A stretch of 64,000 nucleotides of DNA from an uncultured Clostridia bacterium (GCA_934631025.1 CAKTXR010000008.1:22245-86244), one strand, 5' to 3'. Counted from the stretch's first letter, positions 9,752-18,200 are shown. Program-made: numbers and translations. The notes: generated by a model not told the origin, from the letters alone.

Positions 9752-9813
9752 TGCTTTTCGAATCTCTTCGCCGCGTGTCGGCGATGGATAATACAGTCTG
9801 GAGGGAAACTGCT

Positions 9814-11358
9814 ATGAAGAAAACCCTGTCTCTGGTTCTGGCGCTGGTTCTGGCGCTGGGCGTGTTCTGCGCGCCCGCTCTGGCGGCCGAGTACCCGCTG
9901 GTGAGCGAGCCGGTCACCGTGGCCGGTCTGGTCGAGCGTGAGTCCGTCGGCGACGAGCGCATTCTCTGGAAGGAGCTGGAAAAGCTCACCGGCATCCATG
10001 TCGAGTGGACGGCGGTCGAATCCGATTCCATGCCCGTGTTCCTGGCGGCCGGCAACTGGCCGGACTTCTTCCACTTCACGCTGGATTCCGCGGCCATCAA
10101 TGACTACGGCATTCTGGGCGGCAAGTTCGTCGACTACAACGCGCATCTGGACGAGATGCCCAATTTCGTTCAGAGCCTTGCGGATTACAGCGAGCTGGCC
10201 AAGGCGATCACCGAGACCAACGGCGCGATCTATCAGCTGCCCTACATCGAGGAATCCGCCACGACCTGCCAGGCGCGCGTGTACTATCGCGAGGACACGC
10301 TGCGCGACGCGGGCTGCGAGATGCCCACCACCACCGAGGAGTTCCACGATGTGCTCGCCAAGCTCAAGGAGTACAATGGCGGCGCCGCGCCCCTGATCGT
10401 GAGCATTTCCAGCGGTTCCTATTTCGAGCCGTTCATGTACGCCTCCTTCGGCCCCAGCCGCGTGCCGGATTTCGAGGACGACGGCGAGGGCAATGTGGTG
10501 TTCAACCGCACCTCCGAGCAGTACAAGCGCTTTTTGACCTACATGAACCAGCTGTATAAGGAAGGCCTGCTGCATCAGGAATACCTGACGCTGGACGGCA
10601 CCACCCGCCTGTCTCTGGCTCAGGAAGGCCTGGGCGTGTTCATGGACGGCACCGCGCACAGCCTGACTGAGGGCGACTTCAAGAGCGGCAAGTGCGAAAT
10701 CGGCGTTCTCGCGCCCCTGACCTCCGAGTTCGACTCCGAGCGCGTCGTCATGGGTCAGTATCCCTTCAGCGGCGGCAGCTACGCCATCAACGCCGATTCC
10801 AAGTACGTCTCCGAGCTGTGCAAGCTCTTCGACATCCTCTATGCCACGGAAGAAGTCGCGCCCGGCACCGGCCTGTACGGCGAGGCGGGCTGCTACGGCC
10901 CCGAGGGCATGATGTGGAAGTTTGCGGACGACGAGCACAACTACTACGAGTTCATCCTGCCCGAGGGCTATGAGGGCAGCACCACCAACTATCAGTATGA
11001 GCAGATGATCTTCACCAACAGCGGCCGCGCCACGGCTCTGGCGCACGCCGTCACCAGCACCCCCGGCAACGCGCAGTCCCGTCAGCTGGGCTTCGTCAAC
11101 AACCTGATCCCCTATCACGAGGACACGCCCTTCCCGACCAAGTTCCTCAAGTTCACCGAGGACGAGCAGTTCGTGCTGGACAACAACTACGTTGAGATCA
11201 AGTCCAAGGTCGAGGAAATGCGCAGCCAGTTCATCACCGGCGTGGCCGACATCGAGCAGCAGTGGGACGCGTATGTGAACGAACTGAACGCCATGGGTCT
11301 GGACGAGGTTCTGAAGGTCTATCAGGCTTCCTTCGACCGCTGGAACGGCAAGGACTGA
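9814..11358 (+). CDS. extracellular sugar-binding protein of the importer
   Basis: 514-residue solute-binding protein, family 1 fold. The N-terminus MKKTLSLVLALVLAL is a signal peptide ending near ALA-AE. The cysteine in the hydrophobic part is preceded by Phe and is not a proper lipobox, so this may be secreted or held by the permeases rather than lipid-anchored. The start at 9814 has GGAGGGAAACTGCT upstream; an earlier in-frame ATG at 9751 overlaps the permease stop but would precede the signal peptide. A strong terminator follows. Confidence 0.88.
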   Translation: MKKTLSLVLALVLALGVFCAPALAAEYPLVSEPVTVAGLVERESVGDERILWKELEKLTGIHVEWTAVESDSMPVFLAAGNWPDFFHFTLDSAAINDYGILGGKFVDYNAHLDEMPNFVQSLADYSELAKAITETNGAIYQLPYIEESATTCQARVYYREDTLRDAGCEMPTTTEEFHDVLAKLKEYNGGAAPLIVSISSGSYFEPFMYASFGPSRVPDFEDDGEGNVVFNRTSEQYKRFLTYMNQLYKEGLLHQEYLTLDGTTRLSLAQEGLGVFMDGTAHSLTEGDFKSGKCEIGVLAPLTSEFDSERVVMGQYPFSGGSYAINADSKYVSELCKLFDILYATEEVAPGTGLYGEAGCYGPEGMMWKFADDEHNYYEFILPEGYEGSTTNYQYEQMIFTNSGRATALAHAVTSTPGNAQSRQLGFVNNLIPYHEDTPFPTKFLKFTEDEQFVLDNNYVEIKSKVEEMRSQFITGVADIEQQWDAYVNELNAMGLDEVLKVYQASFDRWNGKD

Positions 11359-11372
11359 TTCATAATTCCCCC

Positions 11373-11403
11373 AAGGGAGTCGCTGAAAAGGCGGCTCCCT
11401 TTT
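11373..11403 (+). terminator. terminator of the importer operon
   Basis: AAGGGAG-CGC pairs with GCG-CTCCCTT and runs into TTTTC. Confidence 0.85.
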
Positions 11404-11443
11404 CATGTGCGGGGATTCGGAATGGGGGGGAACGATCTCAGGC

Positions 11444-11580
11444 AGCGGCGTTATTCCGCGCTGACGCGAAGATGCGTTGGTTATTTTCATGGAATAGTGA
11501 ATTGTGCGCCGGCGAAATGTTGCGTTTGGCCGGTTATAGGCCGGCACAGGGGCCGCCGTGCGCGCGGGGGAACGGCGGGG
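11444..11580 (+). repeat. repeat M, copy 1
   Basis: One of four copies of a dispersed repeat of about 130 bp. Shared landmarks are CCGCGCTGACGCG, then TAGTGAATTGTGCGCCGGCG, then TTTGGCCGGTTATA and CCGGCACAGG. This copy lies directly before the first toxin cassette, in the same relative arrangement as the copy at 32.7 kb but inverted. No ORF is conserved among copies. Confidence 0.8.
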
Positions 11581-11659
11581 CGGTCAGCCTCCCATGAAAG
11601 GGGAGGCGTCGCCGCAAGGCGACGGAGGGGTTAAGCCTGTGCGTCATTTATGCCGCGAG

Positions 11660-11701
11660 AAAAAAGCACAGCGCCGCTTGACAAGTCAGGCCGCGCCGTG
11701 C
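11660..11701 (-). terminator. terminator of toxin mRNA, copy 1
   Basis: On the minus strand an 11-bp stem (plus coordinates 11691-11701 with 11666-11676) is followed by six T (11665-11660). The loop contains the -35 box of the opposing antisense promoter. Confidence 0.75.
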
Positions 11702-11707
11702 TATAAT
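11678..11707 (+). promoter_or_regulatory. promoter of antisense RNA, copy 1
   Basis: TTGACA (11678-11683), 18-base spacer, TATAAT (11702-11707); both boxes match the consensus exactly. It points toward the 3' end of the toxin gene. Confidence 0.8.
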
Positions 11708-11713
11708 GTGGAC

Positions 11714-11827
11714 ATGAAGGGATGACGCTTTTGGTAGGGCTTCTTCCCCTCGAGTAAAGTTTCGAAGAGCTAAGTCGCCAACCGGCGTACAACCGGATGG
11801 CGGCTTAACTTATATCGTCATTTTTTC
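11714..11827 (+). ncRNA. candidate antitoxin antisense RNA, copy 1
   Basis: Predicted RNA of about 114 nt from the consensus promoter just upstream. It contains a hairpin (TAAGTCGCC 11771-11779 with GGCGGCTTA 11799-11807, with an inner CCGG/CCGG stem) and runs to TTTTTT at 11821-11826, inside the toxin's last codons. It is fully complementary to the 3' part of the toxin mRNA. The second copy has the same length and layout. The RNA is predicted, not observed. Confidence 0.65.
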
Positions 11828-11913
11828 CTTCCGATGGCGTAGCCGATTGTTACAGCGGCAATCACCAGGGAAAAAACCATCATGAACTGCGAGAACATCT
11901 CAAAGTCACTCAT
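11818..11913 (-). CDS. 31-residue hydrophobic peptide, candidate type I toxin, copy 1
   Basis: The peptide begins MSDFEMFSQFMMV, has one hydrophobic span (VFSLVIAAVTIGYAI) and ends GRKK, the plan of small membrane toxins such as the putative holin-like toxin and TxpA/BsrG groups. Translation is identical to the copy at 32.3 kb. The Shine-Dalgarno AAAGGGGG is 7 bases from the ATG but sits in a 12-bp hairpin (11923-11934 with 11943-11954), so the full mRNA should be poorly translated. The promoter is at 12.03 kb, and an antisense RNA converges on the 3' end. Family membership is by resemblance; the regulation is inferred from architecture. Confidence 0.7.
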   Translation of the reverse strand: MSDFEMFSQFMMVFSLVIAAVTIGYAIGRKK

Positions 11914-11922
11914 GATAGTGTC

Positions 11923-11954
11923 CCCCTTTCACCTTTGTTGAGAGGTGTGAGGGG
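11923..11954 (-). promoter_or_regulatory. Shine-Dalgarno-sequestering hairpin of the toxin mRNA, copy 1
   Basis: On the minus strand CCCCTCACACCT pairs with AGGTGAAAGGGG (10 of 12 pairs, 8-base loop), covering the toxin ribosome-binding site. Confidence 0.7.
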
Positions 11955-12023
11955 AAGGCGAAAAGCCAAGCGCCATCTGATTCCTTACATGCCATGGAGC
12001 CGTTTTACCAGCCCCATGGCATT

Positions 12024-12052
12024 ATTTTATCATATGGATATATTCCTGTCAA
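12024..12052 (-). promoter_or_regulatory. toxin promoter, copy 1
   Basis: On the minus strand TTGACA (12052-12047), 17-base spacer, TAAAAT (12029-12024). The RNA would start at about 12017, at the base of a 12-bp hairpin (12009-12020 with 11991-12002) that could protect the 5' end. Confidence 0.8.
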
Positions 12053-12128
12053 TCACATTAAACGATTTTACAGACTGTTTGTTTGGATGAGTACTCTAAT
12101 TCCGAATTAAGCCACGCGCCGCTCACAG

Positions 12129-12157
12129 TTGCCCTGCGCGACGAAATATGCTATAAT
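12129..12157 (+). promoter_or_regulatory. promoter of the aminopeptidase gene
   Basis: TTGCCC (12129-12134), 17-base spacer, TATAAT (12152-12157) with an extended TGC before the -10 box. Confidence 0.75.
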
Positions 12158-12196
12158 GGGCGTGAAATCAATCGTCACAGGGAGGATGTTTTGCAT

Positions 12197-13501
12197 ATGA
12201 TTCACGATCTTCTGTCCTTTATGGAAAAAGCGCCCACGGCGTTCCACGCGGCGGAGGAGCTGCGCGCCCTGCTCGAAGCGGCGGGCTGCATTCGCCTGAA
12301 TGAGAGCGAGAAATGGCACATCGAGCCGGGCAAGAAGTACGTCGTTACGCGCAACCGCTCGAGCGTCATCGCGTTTTCCGTGCCGGAAAAGGGCTTTGCG
12401 CCCATGCAGATCTGCGCCGCGCACAGCGACAGCCCGACCTTCCGCATCAAAGAGAACGCCGAGCTGGAAGCCAGCCATTACGTCAAGCTCGATGTGGAGC
12501 ATTACGGCGGGCTGATCGTCAACACATGGCTCGACCGGCCGCTGTCGGTTGCGGGGCGCGTGCTGGTCAAGACGGATAAGGGCGTTGAGACGCGGCTGGT
12601 CAATATCGCGCGCGATCTCGTGCTCATTCCCAACGTCGCCATTCACATGAACCGCACTGTCAACGACGGCTATAAGTACAATCTCGCCGTGGACGCCATG
12701 CCGCTCTACGGCGGCGCATCGGCCAAGGGCAGCTTCAGGGCGCTGATTGCCGAAGCCGCCGGCGCGCGCGTCGAGGATATGGCCGGAAGCGATCTCCTCC
12801 TCTATAATCGCATGCCGGCGACCATCTGGGGCGCGAACAACGAGTTCGTCTCCAGCGGCCGGCTGGACGATCTGGAGTGCGCCTATCTCGCGGCGCGCGC
12901 CTTCACCGCGGCTGAGGGCGGCGATCACATCAACATGGTCTGCGTGTTCGACAATGAGGAAGTGGGCAGCGGCACCAAGCAGGGCGCGGATTCGACGTTC
13001 CTCTCGGACGTGATCCGCCGCGCCGCGTTCTCTCTGGGCGCGGGCGAGGAGGAAATCTGCCGCGCGTTGGCCTCGAGCTTCATGCTCTCCGCCGATAACG
13101 CGCACGCCACGCATCCCAATCATCCCGAGTATGCCGATCCGGTCAATCAGGTGTTCATGAACGAGGGCATTGTGATCAAGTTCAACGCCAGCCAGAAGTA
13201 CACCACCGACGGCGTGTCCGAGGCGGTGTTCCATCGCATACTCGATCATGCGAACGTGCCCTGCCAGCACTACGCCAACCGCTCCGATCTGGCGGGCGGC
13301 TCGACGCTGGGCAACATCTCCGGCGCGCACGTCTCGATCAACACGCTGGACATCGGCCTTGCGCAGCTGGCGATGCACTCGAGCTATGAGACGGCGGGCG
13401 TAAAGGACGTGGAATACATGGAAAAGGGCGTCCGCGCGTTCTACGAGACGGAAATCGCCTGCACTGCGGACGGCGATTACACGCTGTCCTACCGCACGTA
13501 A
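12197..13501 (+). CDS. M18-family aminopeptidase
   Basis: 434-residue dinuclear-zinc aminopeptidase that trims N-terminal residues from cytoplasmic peptides. Zinc-site landmarks are AAHSDSPTFRI near residue 80, DNEEVGSGTKQGA, DNAHATHPNH and GGSTLGNISGAH; size fits the family (about 430). ATG 12197 follows AGGGAGGATG and lies downstream of a clear promoter at 12.13-12.16 kb; the longer frame from 12083 would start before the promoter. The stop TAA overlaps the next gene's ATG by one base, which suggests translational coupling. Confidence 0.93.
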   Translation: MIHDLLSFMEKAPTAFHAAEELRALLEAAGCIRLNESEKWHIEPGKKYVVTRNRSSVIAFSVPEKGFAPMQICAAHSDSPTFRIKENAELEASHYVKLDVEHYGGLIVNTWLDRPLSVAGRVLVKTDKGVETRLVNIARDLVLIPNVAIHMNRTVNDGYKYNLAVDAMPLYGGASAKGSFRALIAEAAGARVEDMAGSDLLLYNRMPATIWGANNEFVSSGRLDDLECAYLAARAFTAAEGGDHINMVCVFDNEEVGSGTKQGADSTFLSDVIRRAAFSLGAGEEEICRALASSFMLSADNAHATHPNHPEYADPVNQVFMNEGIVIKFNASQKYTTDGVSEAVFHRILDHANVPCQHYANRSDLAGGSTLGNISGAHVSINTLDIGLAQLAMHSSYETAGVKDVEYMEKGVRAFYETEIACTADGDYTLSYRT

Positions 13502-14076
13502 TGCGGCTGTATCTGGCGCGCCACGGCGAATCGACCGGCAACGCGCAGCGGCTCATATTCGGCCGGCGCGATTATCCGCTCACCGAAAAGGGCAGGGCGC
13601 AGGCGCGCGCGCTGGGGCGGTCGCTCGAGGACGCGCGCATTGAGCGCGTCGTTGCCTCGCCGCTCAGCCGCGCGCTGGAGACGGCGCGTCTCGCCCGACC
13701 GCACGCCGCGATCGAGACCGACGCACGGCTGATGGAGCAGGACATGGGGCGCTGGGAGGGCCTGACCGAAGCGGAGGTACTTGCCGATAACGCGCCGCTC
13801 TGGCGGGCGATGCTCTCCGACTGGACGCGCGATCAGGCCGCGCCGCCGGAGGGCGAGAGCTACTCGGCGCTCAAGACGCGCGTTTTTCAGGCGCTTGATG
13901 AGATTATCGCGCGCGGCGAGGACACGCTGATTGTGGCGCACGCGGGCGTGCTGGCCGCGATGTGCGAACTGCTGCTCAAAACGCCGCGCGAACAGTGCGC
14001 GCACGAGCATTTTCCCTGCGCGAGCGCCATAGCGCTGGAGATCGGGGAGGACGGCGCGGGAAGCGTCGCAAAGTAA
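13501..14076 (+). CDS. histidine phosphatase family protein
   Basis: 191-residue phosphatase or mutase-like enzyme of the GpmB/CobC group. The N-terminus carries the catalytic LARHGES motif, then YPLTEKGRAQA, a second conserved block (ASPLSRALETA), the WEGLTEAEV segment and the C-terminal VAHAGVL with the second catalytic His. The ATG shares its first base with the last base of the aminopeptidase stop. Substrate cannot be told; no cobalamin genes are nearby. A terminator follows at once. Confidence 0.9.
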   Translation: MRLYLARHGESTGNAQRLIFGRRDYPLTEKGRAQARALGRSLEDARIERVVASPLSRALETARLARPHAAIETDARLMEQDMGRWEGLTEAEVLADNAPLWRAMLSDWTRDQAAPPEGESYSALKTRVFQALDEIIARGEDTLIVAHAGVLAAMCELLLKTPREQCAHEHFPCASAIALEIGEDGAGSVAK

Positions 14077-14087
14077 CATATATAATA

Positions 14088-14500
14088 GAAAAAGCGTCCC
14101 GTGTGCGCGGGGCGCTTTTACCATGGCCGAGTATTGTATGGCGGTGGCCACGGGGTGAACTGCCAATGCGCGTGTTGCAGCGCTTCCGCGGGCCATCCTG
14201 TGTGCAACGAAAGAACGAATCGCGCCGCAACGCGCGTGCCCGTCGGCATATTTGCGGCGCACTCTGAACGACACGAAAAGCGTCCCGTTTATCGCGGGGC
14301 GCTTTGCCATGGCCGAGTAGTGTGCGGCGGTGGTTACGGGGAATATCGCTCGGAAGCAATGAGTACTTCTCTGCCCAATCGCACCGCATTGTAATGTTTC
14401 CGTAAGCCATTCCATGCGCGGCGAAAATCCCTACATTGCGCCGCAACGCGCGCGCCCGTCGGCATATTTGCGGCGCGCTCTGAACGACACGAAAAGCGCT
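14088..14500 (+). repeat. two degenerate direct repeats of about 190-215 bp
   Basis: The block AAAAGCGTCCCGT...GGGGCGCTTT followed by CCATGGCCGAGTA and a GGCGGTGG stretch occurs at 14090 and again at 14277. The block CCGTCGGCATATTTGCGGCG with CTCTGAACGACACGAAAAGCG occurs near 14240 and again near 14457. No ORF or RNA gene is evident. It looks like a tandem duplication of a terminator region lying between convergent genes. Confidence 0.7.
14090..14119 (+). terminator. terminator after the phosphatase gene
   Basis: AAAAGCGTCCCG pairs with CGGGGCGCTTTT. It is preceded by TATATAATAGAA, a stretch like that of the 3' element family at 48.7 and 50.2-50.4 kb. Confidence 0.85.
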
Positions 14501-14523
14501 CCGAACGATGCGGAACGCTTTTC
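14491..14523 (-). terminator. terminator of spoIIP
   Basis: GAAAAGCG (14491-14498) pairs with CGCTTTTC (14516-14523), with an inner CCG/CGG pair; T-rich when read on the minus strand. Confidence 0.75.
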
Positions 14524-14528
14524 ATGCG

Positions 14529-15647
14529 TCATTCGTCCTTCTTCCCCGATTCCCCGTCGCGGTTCCGCTTTCCGATCAGCCCGCCGGTCAGCTCGCTCGC
14601 GCCGCCCGCGATTTTCGCGCCGAGGTTCTTCAGCGTGCCGGTGGAGGCCAGCGCATAGACGATCCCCGCCAGCGCGACGATGAAAATCGCCCAGAAGACG
14701 CCGCTGCCCGCGCCCTTCGCGCTCTTTGCGCCCTCGCCCTCGGCAGACGCGCTGTCGCCGTAGAGCACGGTGGTCAGCACGTCGGCCATGTAGCCGGTCG
14801 CGTCGATCGCCAGCTCCTTGTCCAGCGTGTGCGTGCCGAATTCCAGCAGAATCGAGCGCGGATACAGCTCCTGATTGTAGTTGCCCTTGCCGATGAATAT
14901 GTCCTTGATCAGGCCGTCGTATTTTTCATCGGCGGTCGCCTTGATCTGCTTGGCGAATTCGCGGTTTGCATCCGCGTTCGGGTTCGAGCGCCCCACCAGC
15001 AGGCGCACCTTGCTCGTCTCCTCGCCGTCTACTTCCGTTTCGTATTCCGATTCGTCCGGAATGCCGTCGCGGTGAATGTCGAGTAGCGCGTCCGGCGCGA
15101 GCTTGAGCAGCTCCTCGGCGGTGCGGCGGGAGCGGCTGTAGGCCTTGGTGTCGTGCGGCAGGTGCGTGGTCGTGCTCAGCTCGACCGTCACGCCCTTTTC
15201 CTCGAGCGCCTTCTTGAGCGCGCGGTCCACGTCGTATATGCCGGCGTTCCTGGTCAGCGAGGCCGCGCCGTCGCCGTTTTCGTAGGATTCGTCGCTGTGC
15301 GTGGAGTACATCGCGATCAGCTTTTTGCCGTCGTCCTTTGAGCCGTCCTTCTTGTCCGCGCTGGCGAACACGGCGCGCGCCCTGTCCGCGTCGTAGGCCG
15401 GCTCCGCGCCCATGGGCATGGCCACCGCCTGACGCGCGGAATCGTCCACCGATATGACCACATACAGCTGATTGTCGCCGGAAATGTACTCGTCGCCCTC
15501 ATAGATGCGCCCGTCCAGACTCATCACGGCCTGGCCGGACACGTCCACCATGCGGTAGAGCACGTCGCCGTCCAGCTCGTCGGCGCGGGCGCTCAGGGGC
15601 AGCGCGCAAAGAAGCGCCATCAGCGCGATCGTTCGCCTGAGCTTCAC
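14529..15647 (-). CDS. spoIIP: stage II sporulation protein P
   Basis: 372-residue cell-wall hydrolase needed for engulfment of the forespore. A signal peptide ends near ARA-DE. The SpoIIP domain shows MYSTHSDESY (catalytic His region), DIHRDG, VGRSNPN, and NQELYPRSILLEFGTH (second conserved Glu and His). A membrane helix near residue 320 is followed by a charged tail, an unusual C-terminal position for an anchor. The start overlaps the stop of the upstream membrane-protein gene, so the two are coupled. This is the clearest sign that the organism forms spores. Confidence 0.92.
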   Translation of the reverse strand: MKLRRTIALMALLCALPLSARADELDGDVLYRMVDVSGQAVMSLDGRIYEGDEYISGDNQLYVVISVDDSARQAVAMPMGAEPAYDADRARAVFASADKKDGSKDDGKKLIAMYSTHSDESYENGDGAASLTRNAGIYDVDRALKKALEEKGVTVELSTTTHLPHDTKAYSRSRRTAEELLKLAPDALLDIHRDGIPDESEYETEVDGEETSKVRLLVGRSNPNADANREFAKQIKATADEKYDGLIKDIFIGKGNYNQELYPRSILLEFGTHTLDKELAIDATGYMADVLTTVLYGDSASAEGEGAKSAKGAGSGVFWAIFIVALAGIVYALASTGTLKNLGAKIAGGASELTGGLIGKRNRDGESGKKDE

Positions 15648-16309
15648 TTCGACCGCCCCCTTTCGCGGAAGTCGCCGCCGTCAAACACGCGCTTTTCGTC
15701 CTTCTGACGGCCGCGCGTCATGCGCTCGATGAGTTCGCCAACCAGCTCGGCCAGCAGCACCGCGGTCAGGCCCGATATGACGATCACGTCCGCCGCGCCC
15801 GCGCCGCCCAGCACGAGCGGCTGATTCACGCCGCTCATCCACACGTCGATCGCCGACCACACGTCCGCGATCATCGCGCCCAGTATGCCCGCCACGAACG
15901 CGCCGCGCCGCGACCGCCCGAACAGATAGGCCAGCGCGCCGCCCGCCAGACCATAGAGATAGTTGAAGTCGAAGGGCATTTCCTCCGGCTCGTTGGGCAG
16001 CAGCCGCCCCATGTAGTAGATGGCCACGCCGGTCAGCGCCGCGGCGATCAGCGTGCGCGCGACTTCCCAGCCGCTGCCCGCGCGCACGAGCAGATACACG
16101 CACAGTATCAGCGGAACCAGCGCGCCGCCGATGTTGAATGAAAACGCCTGTGTGACGCGGACGTCGGGAATCAGCCCGCCGATGAACAGCGCCGCCGTAA
16201 AGACGAGCGCCTGCCGGTCGGTGAGCCGCAGCCGGTCGAGCACGCGCTGCGCCACGCCGAAGAGGATCAGTATCCCCACGACCGCCAGAAGAATCAATCC
16301 TGCTGACAT
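15644..16309 (-). CDS. membrane protein, DUF1614-like
   Basis: 221 residues with about six predicted membrane helices, including LILLAVVGILILFGVAQ at the N-terminus and loops with IGGLIPD and GGALVPLILC. It resembles the DUF1614 group of Clostridia; function unknown. It overlaps the spoIIP start by four bases on the same strand, so a sporulation role is plausible but unproven. The ATG has GAGGAGG upstream on the minus strand. Confidence 0.65.
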   Translation of the reverse strand: MSAGLILLAVVGILILFGVAQRVLDRLRLTDRQALVFTAALFIGGLIPDVRVTQAFSFNIGGALVPLILCVYLLVRAGSGWEVARTLIAAALTGVAIYYMGRLLPNEPEEMPFDFNYLYGLAGGALAYLFGRSRRGAFVAGILGAMIADVWSAIDVWMSGVNQPLVLGGAGAADVIVISGLTAVLLAELVGELIERMTRGRQKDEKRVFDGGDFRERGRSK

Positions 16310-16419
16310 GAATAAAACCTCCTCACGTTGTGAACGGCTCTATTATGTCCGCGCGCGGGGAAATTGATGCGCGTTTCAGATGAGACGCGTTTTCCAGCGC
16401 GTTCAAACGCCGTATTTTA

Positions 16420-16680
16420 TTCGCGCGCTATACCTTGCCGCGTCGTCTGCACGCTCGGCAGCCGTCTCAGGCAACTCATAGCCTTGCTTTCGGCGGGGGC
16501 ACACGTCAACCGCCGTACGCATAACCGCGCGCCGTTGGCTCGATGCGTGTTCTGCCGCGATTGCTCTTTTCAGCGTACCGAAACGCCGCGTTTTTAGTCA
16601 TGCGCCGCAGCTTGCTGCGTCGTCTGCACGCTCGGCAGCCGTCTCGGGCGGTACATGGCATCGCTTTCGGCAAAATGCGC
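16420..16680. repeat. duplicated segment between spoIIP operon and oxidoreductase gene
   Basis: The string GCGTCGTCTGCACGCTCGGC with the following AGCCGTCTC occurs near 16440 and again near 16617, inside a longer imperfect direct repeat with a period of about 177 bp. No convincing gene lies in 16310-16703. Confidence 0.65.
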
Positions 16681-16703
16681 CGCCCATCGCACGCCGCGCC
16701 TGC

Positions 16704-16741
16704 AAAAAAAGAATCCGCTCGGGCGAACCGAACGGATTCTT
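16704..16741 (-). terminator. terminator of the oxidoreductase gene
   Basis: AAGAATCCG (16709-16717) pairs with CGGATTCTT (16733-16741); seven T follow on the minus strand. Confidence 0.9.
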
Positions 16742-16762
16742 GCAAGGCAAAGCGTTTTGAAA

Positions 16763-17767
16763 TTAGAAGTAGATGACCTCGCCGGTCTCCATGGACTTGT
16801 TGGCGGCGAAGGCGATCTTGAGCGACTTGAGCGCGTCGGCATAGGGGGAGCGGATCAGGCTGCGGTCGCCGGTCTTGATCGCGTCGATGAAGGCGCGGTC
16901 GAGATCGTCGGTCTGCTCATGGCCGCGCTTGATGTCGACGGTCTTGTGCGCGTCGGTGAATATGATGTTGTTGCGCAGGCGATAGTCGATGATCATGTCC
17001 TCCAGCGTGATGACGTAGCCGCAGTTGGGGCGCACGCCCTCGGAATAGCAGGAGCTGACCAGCGTCGCGGTCACGCTGTCCTTGAAGCGCAGCACGCAGG
17101 TGGAGTGATCGTCGGTGTCGTATTCCGGGCTCACGCCGTTCTCGCCGGGCTTGACGATGCCGGTGGACGCGGTGGCGTAGACGCTCAGCGGCTCGCCGTA
17201 GAGGTAGCGCAGGCCGTCCAGCAGATGGATGTTCTGCTCGACCAGCTGGCCGCCGCAGGTGGACTTCTTCTGCCACCACCACACGCCGGGGATGCCGCCG
17301 CACCACGCGCCGTACACCAGGCCGCCCTTCTTGTGCTTGGGCAGCTCGTCCTTGATCATGTTGACCAGGTCGAGATAGCGATCCTGGAAGCCGACGGCGG
17401 TGATGAGGTTCTTCTCCTCAATGGCCTTGGCGATCTTATCGCCCATCGCCAGATCGAGCGTCATGGGCTTTTCAACCAGGAAGGGGATGCCGCGCTCCAC
17501 AGCGCCCATCTCGGTCAGCTCGTCGTGCGCGGTCGGCTCGATGCAGATCCAGATCGCGTCCAGCGTCTCGGCGCTCTCGTGGGCGTAGAATTCGCGGTGA
17601 TCCTTGTACAGGCGGGTCGCGCCCATCTTCTGGGCGGCGGCGACGCGGCGCTCCTCAATCGGGTCGGCCACGGCGACGACCTGCACGTCGTCCATCTTAA
17701 GAAGAGCGCTCATGTGGGCGCCGCAGCGTCCGCCGGTGCCGATCAGGCCTACGCGAAACTTTTCCAT
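16763..17767 (-). CDS. Gfo/Idh/MocA-family oxidoreductase
   Basis: 334-residue NAD(P)-dependent sugar or cyclitol dehydrogenase-like enzyme. The Rossmann glycine motif is GLIGTGGRCGAHM near the N-terminus, and VEKPM is the conserved Lys-Pro of the family. The sugar-binding C-terminal part has GGQLVEQNIHLLDGLRYL. The start at 17767 has AAGGAGGAACACCACC upstream. It is the next gene downstream of rhaA on the same strand, but 433 bases away with its own promoter at 17.85-17.88 kb. Substrate unknown. Confidence 0.88.
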   Translation of the reverse strand: MEKFRVGLIGTGGRCGAHMSALLKMDDVQVVAVADPIEERRVAAAQKMGATRLYKDHREFYAHESAETLDAIWICIEPTAHDELTEMGAVERGIPFLVEKPMTLDLAMGDKIAKAIEEKNLITAVGFQDRYLDLVNMIKDELPKHKKGGLVYGAWCGGIPGVWWWQKKSTCGGQLVEQNIHLLDGLRYLYGEPLSVYATASTGIVKPGENGVSPEYDTDDHSTCVLRFKDSVTATLVSSCYSEGVRPNCGYVITLEDMIIDYRLRNNIIFTDAHKTVDIKRGHEQTDDLDRAFIDAIKTGDRSLIRSPYADALKSLKIAFAANKSMETGEVIYF

Positions 17768-17851
17768 GGTGGTGTTCCTCCTTAATGTGACATAGGGGAT
17801 GTTGTTCATCAGTCAGAGGGACGCGGCGCTGTTTCGCCGCAATCCACGTCT

Positions 17852-17880
17852 ATTATAGCATGACAACGACGCATATGCAA
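17852..17880 (-). promoter_or_regulatory. promoter of the oxidoreductase gene
   Basis: On the minus strand TTGCAT (17880-17875), 17-base spacer, TATAAT (17857-17852) with an extended TGC. Confidence 0.75.
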
Positions 17881-17891
17881 TCAGAATTTAC

Positions 17892-17936
17892 AAAAAACGT
17901 CCGGCAATTTTCCAATCGCTGGAAAGCTGCCGGACG
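17892..17936 (-). terminator. terminator downstream of rhaA
   Basis: CGTCCGGCA (17898-17906) pairs with TGCCGGACG (17928-17936), with an inner TTTCCA/TGGAAA stem; six T follow on the minus strand. It lies about 265 bases past the rhaA stop; the stretch 17937-18200 holds nothing else recognisable. Confidence 0.8.
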
Positions 17937-18200
17937 AATGCCGCTGACAGGATTTGCGTGGGAGCACAGCGCCCTTCATGCCGCCTGAAAGCGTTCAGTC
18001 AGCCGCGCGCCCTGAGACGCGGGGGTTTTCTGATCGACGCGCGTTCTCGCGCCCAATGGCGTGTGGGAACGGCGTGGAACTTCCTTTGTCAGGCGCGCTT
18101 TTCTGCGCGGGGGCGGCGATAAGCGTGCCTTTGCGCGAAAGCTGTTCGCAGGCGGAAGGCCGACGGGCGTTTTGGCTCCGATGACGCGGCGAATGAACGC

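Noticed and set aside
11580..11640. Group II intron or IS element end at the M-TA junction
   Set aside because: No intron domain V, no reverse transcriptase, no transposase and no clear terminal inverted repeats or target duplications could be found.
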